From an archaeon (GTDB lineage: Archaea; Methanobacteriota; Methanobacteria; Methanobacteriales; Methanobacteriaceae): a stretch of DNA of 6,943 nt. Each line of letters begins with the position of its first letter. The stretch's first letter is position 1. A program made the translations under genes and the position numbers. Shown here in pieces: positions 1 to 6,280 of this stretch. The stretch is from assembly GCA_024409185.1 (NCBI GenBank), contig JAKSUD010000048.1, positions 1 to 6,943 on the forward strand, read 5' to 3'. The notes below the pieces were generated by a model, which was not told the origin of the DNA, made no database searches, and worked only from the letters and a program-made list of their open reading frames with translations.

Positions 1-68
1 GAATCAAATAATATAAAATATATGTAAATCATATAAAGAAAAATTAATAAAAAATACTAATTTTAAAA

Positions 69-85
69 TAAATATATAAATATAA
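69..85 (+). promoter_or_regulatory. TATA-like box of the small membrane protein gene
   Basis: An uninterrupted A/T run with the core AATATATAAA (71-80) lies 55-64 bases before the start codon at 135. An archaeal TATA box sits about 25 bases before the transcription start, so transcripts would begin near 100-105 and have a leader of roughly 30 bases containing the ribosome binding site. The surroundings are A/T throughout, so the match is weak evidence alone. The ordered series box, ribosome binding site, ORF and palindromic terminator makes it more credible. Confidence 0.4.
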
Positions 86-123
86 CTACAAACAAATAAA
101 TTAATAATTGACATAATATTAAA

Positions 124-130
124 GAGGTGA
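124..130 (+). promoter_or_regulatory. Ribosome binding site deciding the start of the small ORF
   Basis: GAGGTGA is complementary to the 3' end of archaeal 16S rRNA and lies 4 bases before the ATG at 135. It is the only G-rich string in the first 134 bases. It both fixes the start codon and is the best evidence that this very short ORF is translated. Confidence 0.65.
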
Positions 131-134
131 AAAA

Positions 135-254
135 ATGGGTTTAATCGAAACTTTTATTGAAGGACTTGGAAATTTTGCTATAGTTGCAATCATTGGTTTC
201 ATTATTGTTATTGCAATATTATGGATTCTCGGAAGAAGTGCATACAAAGCTTAA
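135..254 (+). CDS. Hypothetical 39-residue single-span membrane protein
   Basis: I do not recognise the family. The ORF is ATG to TAA with 39 residues. The N-terminal part (residues 2-13) is short and acidic-amphipathic, with Glu5 and Glu9. One hydrophobic stretch of about 20 residues follows (14-33), rich in Ile, Val, Ala and Phe, with Gly21 inside and Trp30 near the end. The last residues carry Arg34 and Lys38. By the positive-inside rule the C-terminus should be cytoplasmic and the N-terminus outside, so it is a membrane anchor without a cleavable signal peptide. It is preceded by a close GAGGTGA site and followed after 20 bases by a perfect palindrome and T-rich sequence, so it appears to be an independent one-gene unit. 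It converges on the tRNA-Ser gene. It could be a small subunit of a membrane complex, a regulator peptide or a toxin-like peptide; the sequence does not distinguish these. Confidence 0.62.
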   Translation: MGLIETFIEGLGNFAIVAIIGFIIVIAILWILGRSAYKA

Positions 255-270
255 TTTACTTATTTTAGAT

Positions 271-305
271 TATAGGAATCATATGATTCCATATTATATT
301 TTTAT
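271..305 (+). terminator. Palindrome plus T-rich tail after the small ORF
   Basis: GGAATCATATGATTCC (275-290) is a perfect 16-base palindrome, extendable by three pairs (271-273 with 291-293) if A274 is bulged. It begins 20 bases after the stop codon. It is followed by T-rich sequence (294-305, and again 321-335) on the plus strand. A hairpin followed by oligo-T is consistent with a transcript end. Because it is palindromic and lies between convergent genes, it could act on both strands. Confidence 0.5.
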
Positions 306-434
306 TACTTATTTAACAACTATTTTTTATATTTTAATTACTTATTAACAATAACATATTTAAATTAATTATTATCTAATTTTAGAATTATTTTTCATTT
401 ATTACTCTTTTTAAATATTAAACAATAATTCAAA

Positions 435-488
435 CAGAAAAATAGAAAAAACAGAATATCTGAAAATAAAAAATAAAAGAAGTATAAA
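435..488 (-). terminator. Oligo-T 3' flank of tRNA-Ser
   Basis: Read on the minus strand from the tRNA end, the sequence has successive T runs (such as TTTTATTTTTTATTTT), then a short CAGA/TCTG hairpin (452-462), then TTTTTTCTATTTTT. Archaeal RNA polymerase commonly stops at oligo-T tracts, so this is the likely termination zone of the tRNA transcript. Confidence 0.45.
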
Positions 489-573
489 CGCCGAGACTGG
501 GATTTGAACCCAGGCGGAGGGTCTCTCCACGGGATTTCAAGTCCCGCGCCTTACCAGGCTAGACTATCTCGGC
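489..573 (-). tRNA. tRNA-Ser (anticodon UGA)
   Basis: A complete type II cloverleaf reads from 573 down to 489. The acceptor stem GCCGAGA pairs with TCTCGGC (567-573 with 490-496). The D stem GTCT pairs with AGGC around a loop containing GG. The anticodon stem CGGGA/TCCCG encloses the loop CTTGAAA with anticodon TGA (537-539), which reads serine UCA and probably other UCN codons. A long variable arm (GGAG/CTCC) and the T arm CTGGG-TTCAAAT-CCCAG follow. The discriminator at 489 is G, as expected for serine. No CCA is encoded (TTT follows), so CCA is added after transcription, and no intron is visible. It lies downstream of rps10 on the same strand; as I recall, an EF-1A, S10, tRNA-Ser order is seen in other archaea too. 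Confidence 0.97.
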
Positions 574-591
574 CTATAAAAATAAAAAATA

Positions 592-604
592 CAGTATACT
601 TTTT
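592..604 (-). promoter_or_regulatory. Possible TATA box of tRNA-Ser
   Basis: On the minus strand AAAAAGTATACTG has its TATA-like core (594-598) centred about 24 bases before the mature tRNA 5' end at 573. That matches the usual archaeal box-to-start distance if transcription starts at or just before the tRNA. It overlaps the hairpin at 596-615, so the assignment as a promoter is uncertain. Confidence 0.35.
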
Positions 605-615
605 ACTAAAAGTAT
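596..615 (-). repeat. Perfect inverted repeat just upstream of tRNA-Ser
   Basis: ATACTTTT (596-603) and AAAAGTAT (608-615) are perfect complements with a 4-base loop. On the minus strand the stem is followed by ACTGTATTTTTTATTTTTATA, a T-rich tail reaching the tRNA gene. It could be a second transcription stop for rps10 or an element of tRNA transcription or 5' processing. An alternative pairing, 598-605 with 616-623, is also perfect. Confidence 0.4.
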
Positions 616-639
616 TAAAAAGTTAAATTAATTTTTAAT

Positions 640-684
640 TAAAAATAAATTGAAAATAAAAATGAACTGAAAATATATTTTCTA
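640..684 (-). terminator. Palindrome with T-rich tail downstream of rps10
   Basis: GAAAATATATTTTC (669-682) is a perfect 14-base palindrome located 97 bases after the rps10 stop. On the minus strand it reads TAGAAAATATATTTTC and is followed by T-rich sequence (CATTTTTATTTTC and onward to about 640). The same 16 bases occur after tuf. A transcript end is the simplest reading. The TATATA core means it could instead be a promoter box for the tRNA transcript. Confidence 0.42.
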
Positions 685-778
685 TAAATTTAGTAATATT
701 AGCAAAAGCAAAATGCATAATAATCTAATTTTAAAGAACATATATAAATAATCAGATCACAAATTAAATACTTAAAAT

Positions 779-1087
779 TTAATTTTTAAGTTCAATTTCA
801 ATACTTACGTTATCAGGAACGTTAACTTTCATAACTTGTCTCATAGCTCTTTCATCAACACCAATTCCGACTAAACGTTTGTGAATACGGAGTTCCCATT
901 TTTCCCAAGTAGCTTTACCTTCCCCATCTGGAGATTTTCTAGTTGGAACAACTAATTTTTTAGTTGGTAATGGTATTGGGCCTGAAATATCTACACCAGT
1001 TCTTTCAGAAATTTTCTTTAATTGGTCACAGACATAGTTAAGTTTTTCAGGATCAGTTCCAGTAAGCTTAATTCTAGCTTGATTCAT
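779..1087 (-). CDS. rps10: 30S ribosomal protein S10 (uS10)
   Basis: This is a 102-residue protein, the normal length for archaeal uS10, a component of the head of the small ribosomal subunit. Family features in order are the N-terminal strand ARIKLTG (4-10), the segment [15 protein letters not shown] (36-50) leading into the basic rRNA-binding loop, WELRIHKRL (64-72), and the closing strand [10 protein letters not shown] (91-100). The ATG at 1087 is supported by GGAGG (1096-1100) eight bases upstream and by alignment with the usual short N-terminus. It is the last protein gene of the str cluster, 224 bases after tuf. That spacer contains a strong hairpin and a leader that can fold in two ways, so rps10 may have its own promoter or be made by processing. 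Nothing in the protein looks damaged. Confidence 0.97.
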   Translation of the reverse strand: MNQARIKLTGTDPEKLNYVCDQLKKISERTGVDISGPIPLPTKKLVVPTRKSPDGEGKATWEKWELRIHKRLVGIGVDERAMRQVMKVNVPDNVSIEIELKN

Positions 1088-1112
1088 GTTTTAATCCTCC
1101 AACAAAGGTAAA

Positions 1113-1149
1113 TAATCTAAGTTAATCTATACATGGATAACCCAGATTA
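1113..1149 (-). promoter_or_regulatory. rps10 leader with alternative pairings
   Basis: The segment contains TAATCTA twice (1113-1119 and 1123-1129) and the complement AGATTA once (1144-1149). In the minus-strand RNA an upstream UAAUCU could pair with either of two downstream AGAUUA copies, giving mutually exclusive hairpins 13 or more bases before the GGAGG of rps10. A small TGG/CCA pair can nest inside the shorter one. This is structural potential only; no known leader family is recognised. Confidence 0.3.
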
Positions 1150-1198
1150 TAACTGAATTAAAACATACTATAGATTTAAAACTTAATTATTTAAAACC

Positions 1199-1256
1199 TA
1201 AAAACAAAATTTTAAGAAAAATTTATTAGAAAATATATTTTCTAAAAAAATTTTTC
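1199..1256 (-). terminator. Long two-part hairpin after tuf
   Basis: The inner part TTAGAAAATATATTTTCTAA (1226-1245) is a perfect 20-base palindrome. Around it GAAAAATTT (1216-1224) is the perfect complement of AAATTTTTC (1248-1256), leaving only a 1 by 2 base internal loop. The whole 41-base element begins 56 bases after the tuf stop. Downstream on the minus strand come TTTTG and TTTTT runs (about 1200-1211). A strong stem followed by T tracts in a spacer between a very highly expressed gene and rps10 suggests a transcript end or an RNA processing and stability element. Confidence 0.5.
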
Positions 1257-1311
1257 ACAATATAAAATACTTAAACAATCTTAAATTACTAACAATTAAT
1301 AAGCACTAAAC

Positions 1312-2553
1312 TTATTTTTTGTCGGTAATTTTAAGACATAAACCAGCAGCTACGGTTTGACCCATATCTCTGATAGCGAATCTTCCCATAGGTGGGATTT
1401 TTTGAGCTTCTTCCATAACCATAGGTTTGGTTGGTTTAATTTGGACGATAGCTGCATCACCAGTTTTAATGAAGTCTGGTTTGTTTGGTTCAGGTTGACC
1501 AGTAGCAGGGTCGAGTTTAGTAGTTAAGTCTAAGAAAGTACATGCAGTTTGAGAAGTGTGACAGTGGAATACAGGAGTGTATCCTACGGTAATTACACCA
1601 GGGTGTTGTAATACAACAACTTGTGCGGTGAATTCTTTAGCTACAGTAGGAGCATCGGAAGTGTGTCCAGCTACGTCTCCTCTTCTGATATCGTTTTTAC
1701 CTACACCTCTTACGTTGAATCCGATGTTGTCACCAGGTTCAGCTTCAGGGAATACTTCGTGGTGCATTTCGATAGATTTTACTTCACCGGAAGCTCCAGC
1801 AGGTTCAAAGATAACATTGTCTCCTTGTTTCATGATACCAGTTTCTACTCTTCCAACAGGTACAGTTCCTACACCAGTAATGGAGTATACATCTTGGATA
1901 GGTACTCTTAAAGGAAGGTCGATAGGTTTTTCAGGAGCGGTTAATTTGTCTAATGCAGGAATAAGAGCGTCTCCTTTGTACCAGGTCATGTTGTCACTGT
2001 TTTCTTTAATGTTGTCTCCTTCAAATGCGGAAATAGGGATGAAAGGAACAGTTGCAGGGTCTCTACCAATAGATTTGAGTAAGACACTTACTTCTTCTTT
2101 AACTTCGTTGAATCTTTCTTCACTGTAGTTTTCCATATCCATTTTGTTTACAGCAATAATAATTTGTTTAATACCTAAAGTCATGGATAAGAACATGTGT
2201 TCTTTGGTTTGTGGCATTACACCGTCGTTAGCAGCTACTACTAATACAGCTGCGTCAGCTTGGGATGCACCAGTAATCATGTTTTTAACGAAGTCTCTGT
2301 GTCCAGGACAGTCTACAACAGTGTAGTCGTATTTGTTAGTGGAGAATTTTTGGTGAGCTAAGTCGATAGTTACTCCTCTTTCTCTTTCTTCTCCTAATTT
2401 GTCCATAACAAATCTGAATTTGTTTACTCCGTCGTCTAATTGTTGTTCAGCGATAGCACCTGCTTTTAATAAGAGGTGTCCTACTAAAGTAGATTTACCG
2501 TGATCAACGTGTCCAATAAATGCTAAATTTAAATGTTCTTTTGCTTTTGCCAT
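1312..2553 (-). CDS. tuf: Translation elongation factor 1-alpha (EF-1A, aEF-Tu)
   Basis: This GTPase brings aminoacyl-tRNA to the ribosomal A site. It has 413 residues, full length for archaeal EF-1A. GTP-binding motifs are all intact: G1 GHVDHGKS (14-21), the switch I segment RGVT (59-62), G3 DCPGH (81-85), G4 NKMD (136-139) and G5 SAF (175-177). Domain II follows, with the characteristic [15 protein letters not shown] stretch, then domain III with [11 protein letters not shown] and the C-terminal signature [15 protein letters not shown]. The ATG at 2553 is supported by TGAGGT (2561-2566) seven bases upstream and gives the standard MAKxKEH-type N-terminus. The gene stands 298 bases after fusA, behind a terminator-like hairpin, and probably has its own promoter in that spacer. 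Long plus-strand ORFs opposite it are antisense shadows. Confidence 0.98.
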   Translation of the reverse strand: MAKAKEHLNLAFIGHVDHGKSTLVGHLLLKAGAIAEQQLDDGVNKFRFVMDKLGEERERGVTIDLAHQKFSTNKYDYTVVDCPGHRDFVKNMITGASQADAAVLVVAANDGVMPQTKEHMFLSMTLGIKQIIIAVNKMDMENYSEERFNEVKEEVSVLLKSIGRDPATVPFIPISAFEGDNIKENSDNMTWYKGDALIPALDKLTAPEKPIDLPLRVPIQDVYSITGVGTVPVGRVETGIMKQGDNVIFEPAGASGEVKSIEMHHEVFPEAEPGDNIGFNVRGVGKNDIRRGDVAGHTSDAPTVAKEFTAQVVVLQHPGVITVGYTPVFHCHTSQTACTFLDLTTKLDPATGQPEPNKPDFIKTGDAAIVQIKPTKPMVMEEAQKIPPMGRFAIRDMGQTVAAGLCLKITDKK

Positions 2554-2784
2554 TATAAAAACCTCATTTAATAATAATTAGTTTTAATAAAATTTTCATA
2601 TAAGTTAAGTTCAATGCAAAATACTCAAATAACTATCAAATAGCTAAATTTTACATATCAAATATATTGATACCTAACTATATGTATATGATTATATTTT
2701 TTATAATATATAATAGTAATGTTTTTTAAAGATAAATTTTACAATTAAGATATAAAATTTAAAAAAATATTACAAAATAATAAA
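2554..2784 (-). promoter_or_regulatory. tuf upstream region, promoter not resolved
   Basis: No gene fits in the fusA-tuf spacer. Reading the minus strand there are several TATA-like strings: one in the inverted repeat TATCAA-ATATA-TTGATA (2656-2672), one around 2680-2690, and CTTATATGAAAA nearer the gene (about 2594-2605). The first would give a leader of about 85 bases and the last about 20. TCAAATA occurs three times, at 2625-2631, 2636-2642 and 2658-2664, with start-to-start distances of 11 and 22. A promoter here is likely because a terminator-like hairpin separates tuf from fusA, but I cannot choose between the boxes. Confidence 0.4.
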
Positions 2785-2817
2785 AAATAGAATTCTAAAA
2801 AATAACGAATTCTATTT
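2758..2817 (-). terminator. Hairpin and T-rich tail after fusA
   Basis: AAATAGAATTC (2785-2795) and GAATTCTATTT (2807-2817) are perfect 11-base complements separated by an 11-base A/T loop. The element starts 34 bases after the fusA stop. On the minus strand the stem runs straight into TTTATTATTTTG and further T runs to about 2758. This has the form of an intrinsic terminator and suggests that fusA and tuf are not simply one uninterrupted transcript. Confidence 0.55.
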
Positions 2818-2851
2818 ATAAATATATTTAATTTAGAAAATTATATACAAA

Positions 2852-5047
2852 TTATCCTAAGTAGTGCTCAGGACCGAAAGGTTGAGGAGATAATCCTTTT
2901 CTTTCTCTGATTTGTTTAATAATTTGATCTTGTAATTCTCTTGGTAATCTTTCGAAACCAGAGTTTTCAGTAGACCATAAACATCTACCTTGAGTTGCAG
3001 ATCTAATATCACCAGCGAAACCAAACATTTCAGCTACAGGTACTTTAGCTTCAACATTTACCATGTCACCTTCAGTTGGCATATCGACAATTTGACCTCT
3101 TCTGTTAAGAACTTCTTTAGTACATGCTCCCATGTAATCAGTAGGAGTGTTAATAAATACTTTTTGAACAGGTTCAAGTAAAGTTGGGTTAGCTAACATC
3201 ATACTACCTTTAATAGCGTTTCTGATAGCTGGTAAAATTTGAGCTGGTCCTCTGTGAACTGCGTCTTCGTGAAGTTTTGCATCTAAGAGAGTAAATTTCA
3301 TACCCATTGCAATTTCATTTGCAACTGGTCCTTCATCAAGTGCAGATTCGAAACCTTCAATAACGAGTTCTTTAATCTCATCTAAGTATTGAATACCACG
3401 AGTCATGTTGATGAATAAGGATTTGTTGTAAACATCCCATACTCTTCTTGCTTCTTCTTTATCGAGACCATGTTCAATAAATTGAGGAGCTTCTTCTTTA
3501 CTTTTGATTTTACCTTCTTTTAAGTCTCCTCTTTGTAATGCATCAAAGATAGATTGTTCTAAAGGTTCAACTTTAAGGTATAATCTGTTATGTTTGTTTG
3601 GAGATTTACCTTCTGCTGGAGATGGGTTGGTTCCTGCAACAGTTTCTCTGTATACAACAATAGGTTCGGAAGTTTTAATATCTACACCTTTATTGTTAAT
3701 TCTTACACCAATAACTTCTAAGTGAAGTTCTCCCATACCAGATACTAAGTGTTCACCAGTTTCTTCGTTAATGTTAACGTGAATAGTTGGGTCTTCTTTA
3801 GCAGTTTGTCTTAATACTTCGATAAGTTTTGGTAAATCTTTAGTATTTTTAGCTTCTACAGCTACAGTAACTACAGGTTCAGAGATGTGTTCTAATCCTT
3901 CAAATTCTTTAATTTTTTGGTTAGGATCACAGATAGTTTCACCTGCGGTAGCTCCTTTAGCACCAGTAATATATACAATGTTACCAGCTGGAACTTTTTC
4001 AGTAGCTACTCTTTCAGGACCAAAGTATACACCTACTTGTTGTACTCTAGATTTAGCATGAGCACCTACTAAGAATACTTCACTACCTGGTTCAACGGTA
4101 CCACCGTATACTCTACCAGTAGCTACTTCACCTGCATGTTTATCTACAGATACATTAGTAACCATTACAGCTAAAGGTCCATCAGGACTAGTAGTAATCA
4201 TAGTTTGACCTGCTTCACTTTCAATGTCCCCATCCCAAATGTTAGGACATCTGTATTCTTGGGAAATTTTAGGGGAAGGTAAGTGGTCAACTACCATACT
4301 TAATAATACTTCAGCTAAAGGTACTTTTTTAGCTAATTCTTTTTGTCTGTCTTCATTACAGTAATCAATAATATCTTTAAAGTTGATACCTGTTTCTTGC
4401 ATCATAGGAACGTTAATAGCCCAGTTGTGGTATGCAGAACCAAATGCTACACTACCATCAGTTACGTCTACATTCCATGCATCTTTCATATCGTCAGAAA
4501 CCATACCTTTGATTAATTTGTTAGTTTCAAGAATGATTTTCATGAATTTACCAGATAATTCTTCTGGTCCTAATTTTACTTCATTAATTAATCTGTCTAC
4601 TTTGTTAATGAATAAAACAGGTTTAACTTTTTCTCTTAAAGCTTGTCTTAATACAGTTTCAGTTTGTGGCATAATACCTTCAACAGCACATACTACAACT
4701 ACTGCACCATCTACAGCTCTCATAGCACGAGTTACGTCTCCACCGAAGTCAACGTGTCCTGGAGTATCAATTAAGTTAATAAGGTATTCTTCGCCTTTGT
4801 ATTCGTGAACCATAGATACGTTTGCAGCATCAATAGTAATACCACGAGCTTGTTCTTGTTCATCGAAATCTAAGAATCTTTGGTCACCAGCAAGTTCTTC
4901 AGAAATCATACCTGCACCTGCTAAAAGGTTATCAGATAAAGTGGTTTTACCGTGGTCAATGTGTGCACAGATACCAATGTTTCTGATGTGTTCTGGATCA
5001 TACATCAATTCTTTGATTTTTGCAATCATTTTGTCTCGTCTACTCAC
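2852..5047 (-). CDS. fusA: Translation elongation factor 2 (aEF-2)
   Basis: This ribosomal translocase GTPase has 731 residues, the usual archaeal EF-2 size. GTP-binding motifs are complete: G1 AHIDHGKT (28-35), RGIT (68-71), G3 DTPGH (94-98), G4 NKVD (148-151) and G5 SA (204-205). Domain III shows SGMGELHLE (436-444). Domain IV contains [11 protein letters not shown], in which His598 (codon 3254-3256) is the residue converted to diphthamide in archaea and eukaryotes. The C-terminal domain V ends in GPEHYLG. The ATG at 5047 is supported by AGGTG (5053-5057) and by the conserved [15 protein letters not shown] start; the internal Met7 would cut this conserved N-terminus. It follows rps7 after a 179-base spacer with a hairpin and is followed by a terminator-like stem. 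A weakness is only that its promoter is unclear. Confidence 0.98.
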   Translation of the reverse strand: MSRRDKMIAKIKELMYDPEHIRNIGICAHIDHGKTTLSDNLLAGAGMISEELAGDQRFLDFDEQEQARGITIDAANVSMVHEYKGEEYLINLIDTPGHVDFGGDVTRAMRAVDGAVVVVCAVEGIMPQTETVLRQALREKVKPVLFINKVDRLINEVKLGPEELSGKFMKIILETNKLIKGMVSDDMKDAWNVDVTDGSVAFGSAYHNWAINVPMMQETGINFKDIIDYCNEDRQKELAKKVPLAEVLLSMVVDHLPSPKISQEYRCPNIWDGDIESEAGQTMITTSPDGPLAVMVTNVSVDKHAGEVATGRVYGGTVEPGSEVFLVGAHAKSRVQQVGVYFGPERVATEKVPAGNIVYITGAKGATAGETICDPNQKIKEFEGLEHISEPVVTVAVEAKNTKDLPKLIEVLRQTAKEDPTIHVNINEETGEHLVSGMGELHLEVIGVRINNKGVDIKTSEPIVVYRETVAGTNPSPAEGKSPNKHNRLYLKVEPLEQSIFDALQRGDLKEGKIKSKEEAPQFIEHGLDKEEARRVWDVYNKSLFINMTRGIQYLDEIKELVIEGFESALDEGPVANEIAMGMKFTLLDAKLHEDAVHRGPAQILPAIRNAIKGSMMLANPTLLEPVQKVFINTPTDYMGACTKEVLNRRGQIVDMPTEGDMVNVEAKVPVAEMFGFAGDIRSATQGRCLWSTENSGFERLPRELQDQIIKQIRERKGLSPQPFGPEHYLG

Positions 5048-5110
5048 ATAATCACCTAAACATATGTATAATATTTTCGTGTAAATTACAAAATTAATAT
5101 TAAATTAAAT

Positions 5111-5123
5111 AATTAAATTTAAT
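5111..5123. repeat. Direct repeat copy 1 with palindromic core
   Basis: AATTAAATTTAAT occurs here and again at 5195-5207, one copy on each side of the rps7-fusA hairpin. The 12-base core ATTAAATTTAAT is a perfect palindrome, so the two copies can also pair with each other and enclose the hairpin. Because they contain only A and T in a very A/T-rich spacer, chance is a real alternative. Confidence 0.35.
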
Positions 5124-5142
5124 GAATCTATAGAATTTTGTT

Positions 5143-5175
5143 GATTTGAAGATATTAATTCTAATATCTTTAATC
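5143..5175 (-). repeat. Hairpin in the rps7-fusA spacer
   Basis: AAGATATTA (5149-5157) and TAATATCTT (5162-5170) are perfect 9-base complements with the 4-base loop ATTC. Four more pairs, GATT (5143-5146) with AATC (5172-5175), extend the stem beyond a small 2 by 1 internal loop. It lies 52 bases after the rps7 stop and 96 bases before the fusA start. Unlike the other stems in this cluster, it is not followed by an oligo-T run on the minus strand, so RNA processing or stability is more likely than termination. Confidence 0.5.
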
Positions 5176-5194
5176 CAAAACACCATAGAATATA

Positions 5195-5207
5195 AATTAA
5201 ATTTAAT
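5195..5207. repeat. Direct repeat copy 2 with palindromic core
   Basis: This is the second copy of AATTAAATTTAAT, 84 bases from the first. It begins 20 bases downstream of the rps7 stop codon in the direction of transcription. Confidence 0.35.
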
Positions 5208-5226
5208 AGATAAAAAGCAACTAAAC

Positions 5227-5787
5227 TTAGTGTGCTGCTTTTGCAACTCTTTCTTTTTCCTCTTTTTTCTGTAAAGCAAAACTTCTAGTATCTTCTTCAG
5301 CAGCAAAAATTAATTCGTTAGCTAAACATTCAGCTACGGATTTTTTGTTTTTGAAGGAAGATTGTAAAGTTCCTCTAGTAATGAATCCTAAAGAAAGATC
5401 TACTCTTCTTTGTGGAGCAATATCTACAGCTACTTGGTAACCGACACCACCGTATTTAATACGAGTAGTTTCTTCACGAGGAGAAGTGTTTTCTACAGCA
5501 GCAACTAAAACTTGAACAGGGTTCTTTTTAGTTCTTTTGTTAATAATTTCTAAAGCTTCTTTAACAACATTGTAAGCTTTGTTTTTCTTACCAGAGTTTC
5601 TTTCAGTTCTCATGATTTTGTTCATTAATCTTTCAACAATAGAAACTTTAGATTTTGCGAATTGTCTTTTAACATGTCTACCTGAAGTGTGAGGAACAAT
5701 AATCTCATCTAAGCAGATGTATCTTTTTAAACCTAAGTCTTGTACTTCAACTTCATCAAGGTCCCATTTATCAAATAATTTACTCAT
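5227..5787 (-). CDS. rps7: 30S ribosomal protein S7 (uS7)
   Basis: This is a 186-residue archaeal uS7, a primary assembly protein that binds the 3' major domain of 16S rRNA and nucleates the head of the small subunit. Conserved stretches include the N-terminal basic segment with GRHVKRQFAKSKVSIVERL (36-54), NPVQVLVAAVENTSPREE (89-106), the beta-hairpin region YGGVGYQVAVDIAPQRR (112-128), and the helix SVAECLANELIFAAEED (150-166), ending in a Lys/Glu/Ala-rich tail. Length and ends fit the archaeal family, which has an N-terminal extension compared with bacteria. TGAGGT (5795-5800) lies seven bases before the ATG and sits directly after the rps12 stop (5802-5804), so the two genes are cotranscribed and probably translationally coupled. 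Bacterial S7 represses its own str operon at this junction; nothing here shows whether the same happens. Confidence 0.97.
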   Translation of the reverse strand: MSKLFDKWDLDEVEVQDLGLKRYICLDEIIVPHTSGRHVKRQFAKSKVSIVERLMNKIMRTERNSGKKNKAYNVVKEALEIINKRTKKNPVQVLVAAVENTSPREETTRIKYGGVGYQVAVDIAPQRRVDLSLGFITRGTLQSSFKNKKSVAECLANELIFAAEEDTRSFALQKKEEKERVAKAAH

Positions 5788-5801
5788 AAAATCTACCTCA
5801 A

Positions 5802-6227
5802 TTATCTTACTGGTTTATCAATTTTTCCACTAACCATTTCAGATAAAGCTACATTGTTAACTTTACTGACTTTCCAACGAACCCCAGGAATGTCCCCCAT
5901 GGATCTTCCAGATGGTCCACCGATACCTTCAATCATAACTTCATCGTGCTCGTCGATAAATCCAATAGCTCCGTCACCTGGTGCGAAAGCAGTTAATTGT
6001 TTACCGTTTTTGATTAATTGAACACGAACACATTTACGGATCGCGGAGTTAGGTTGTTTTGCTTCGATACCTACTTTTTCAATAACGATTCCTCTAGCTT
6101 GAGGTGCCCCTTCGAGAGGGTCAGCTTTTACATCTAAACGTAAAGCTCTTCTTTTATAATCTACATCTTTCCATTTGAAATTTTGTCTATTCTTTTTAAG
6201 CTTTTTAGCAGCAAAAAGTCCTGGCAT
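5802..6227 (-). CDS. rps12: 30S ribosomal protein S12 (uS12)
   Basis: This 141-residue archaeal uS12 sits at the decoding centre of the small subunit and contributes to codon-anticodon accuracy. It has the archaeal/eukaryotic form rather than the bacterial one: the N-terminus [10 protein letters not shown], the long basic segment before [14 protein letters not shown] (40-53), and the signature [15 protein letters not shown] (57-71), the loop contacting the decoding site. Farther on are [14 protein letters not shown] and [14 protein letters not shown] near the C-terminus. The ATG at 6227 is preceded by GAGGA (6237-6241) with nine bases between. It is the first gene of the cluster in this window, with 14 bases to rps7. 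Upstream there is a long noncoding region containing a hairpin, so the cluster promoter should lie there. Confidence 0.97.
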   Translation of the reverse strand: MPGLFAAKKLKKNRQNFKWKDVDYKRRALRLDVKADPLEGAPQARGIVIEKVGIEAKQPNSAIRKCVRVQLIKNGKQLTAFAPGDGAIGFIDEHDEVMIEGIGGPSGRSMGDIPGVRWKVSKVNNVALSEMVSGKIDKPVR

Positions 6228-6280
6228 ATTTATTCTTCCTCTTTGTTTTTAAATAAAGATTGTAATAATTAATTCCAAGC

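Larger units (their letters stand above)
255..488. other. Convergent spacer between the small ORF and tRNA-Ser
   Basis: These 234 bases hold no credible ORF. Besides the palindrome at 275-290 there is an imperfect direct repeat, ATTACTTATTTAACAA at 304-319 and ATTACTTATTAACAA at 337-351, differing by one T. The right-hand part (about 435-488) is the T-rich 3' flank of the tRNA gene when read on the minus strand. Confidence 0.6.

Noticed and set aside
1577..2326. Plus-strand open frames of 183, 96 and 60 codons opposite tuf
   Set aside because: They lie entirely antisense to the certain EF-1A gene, have no ribosome binding site, and their low-complexity Ser/Thr-rich products follow from the codon pattern of the gene beneath.
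2990..4808. Plus-strand open frames of 63, 73 and 141 codons opposite fusA
   Set aside because: All are antisense shadows of EF-2 without start signals or recognisable domains.
5060..5079. CGAAAATATTATAC on the minus strand as a fusA promoter
   Set aside because: The resulting start would fall at or inside the fusA start codon, which is inconsistent with the clear ribosome binding site at 5051-5057.
5100..5306. Minus-strand 68-codon frame overlapping the end of rps7 and the spacer
   Set aside because: It begins inside rps7 in another frame, lacks a ribosome binding site, and its Lys/Ile/Phe-rich product reflects A/T-rich DNA.
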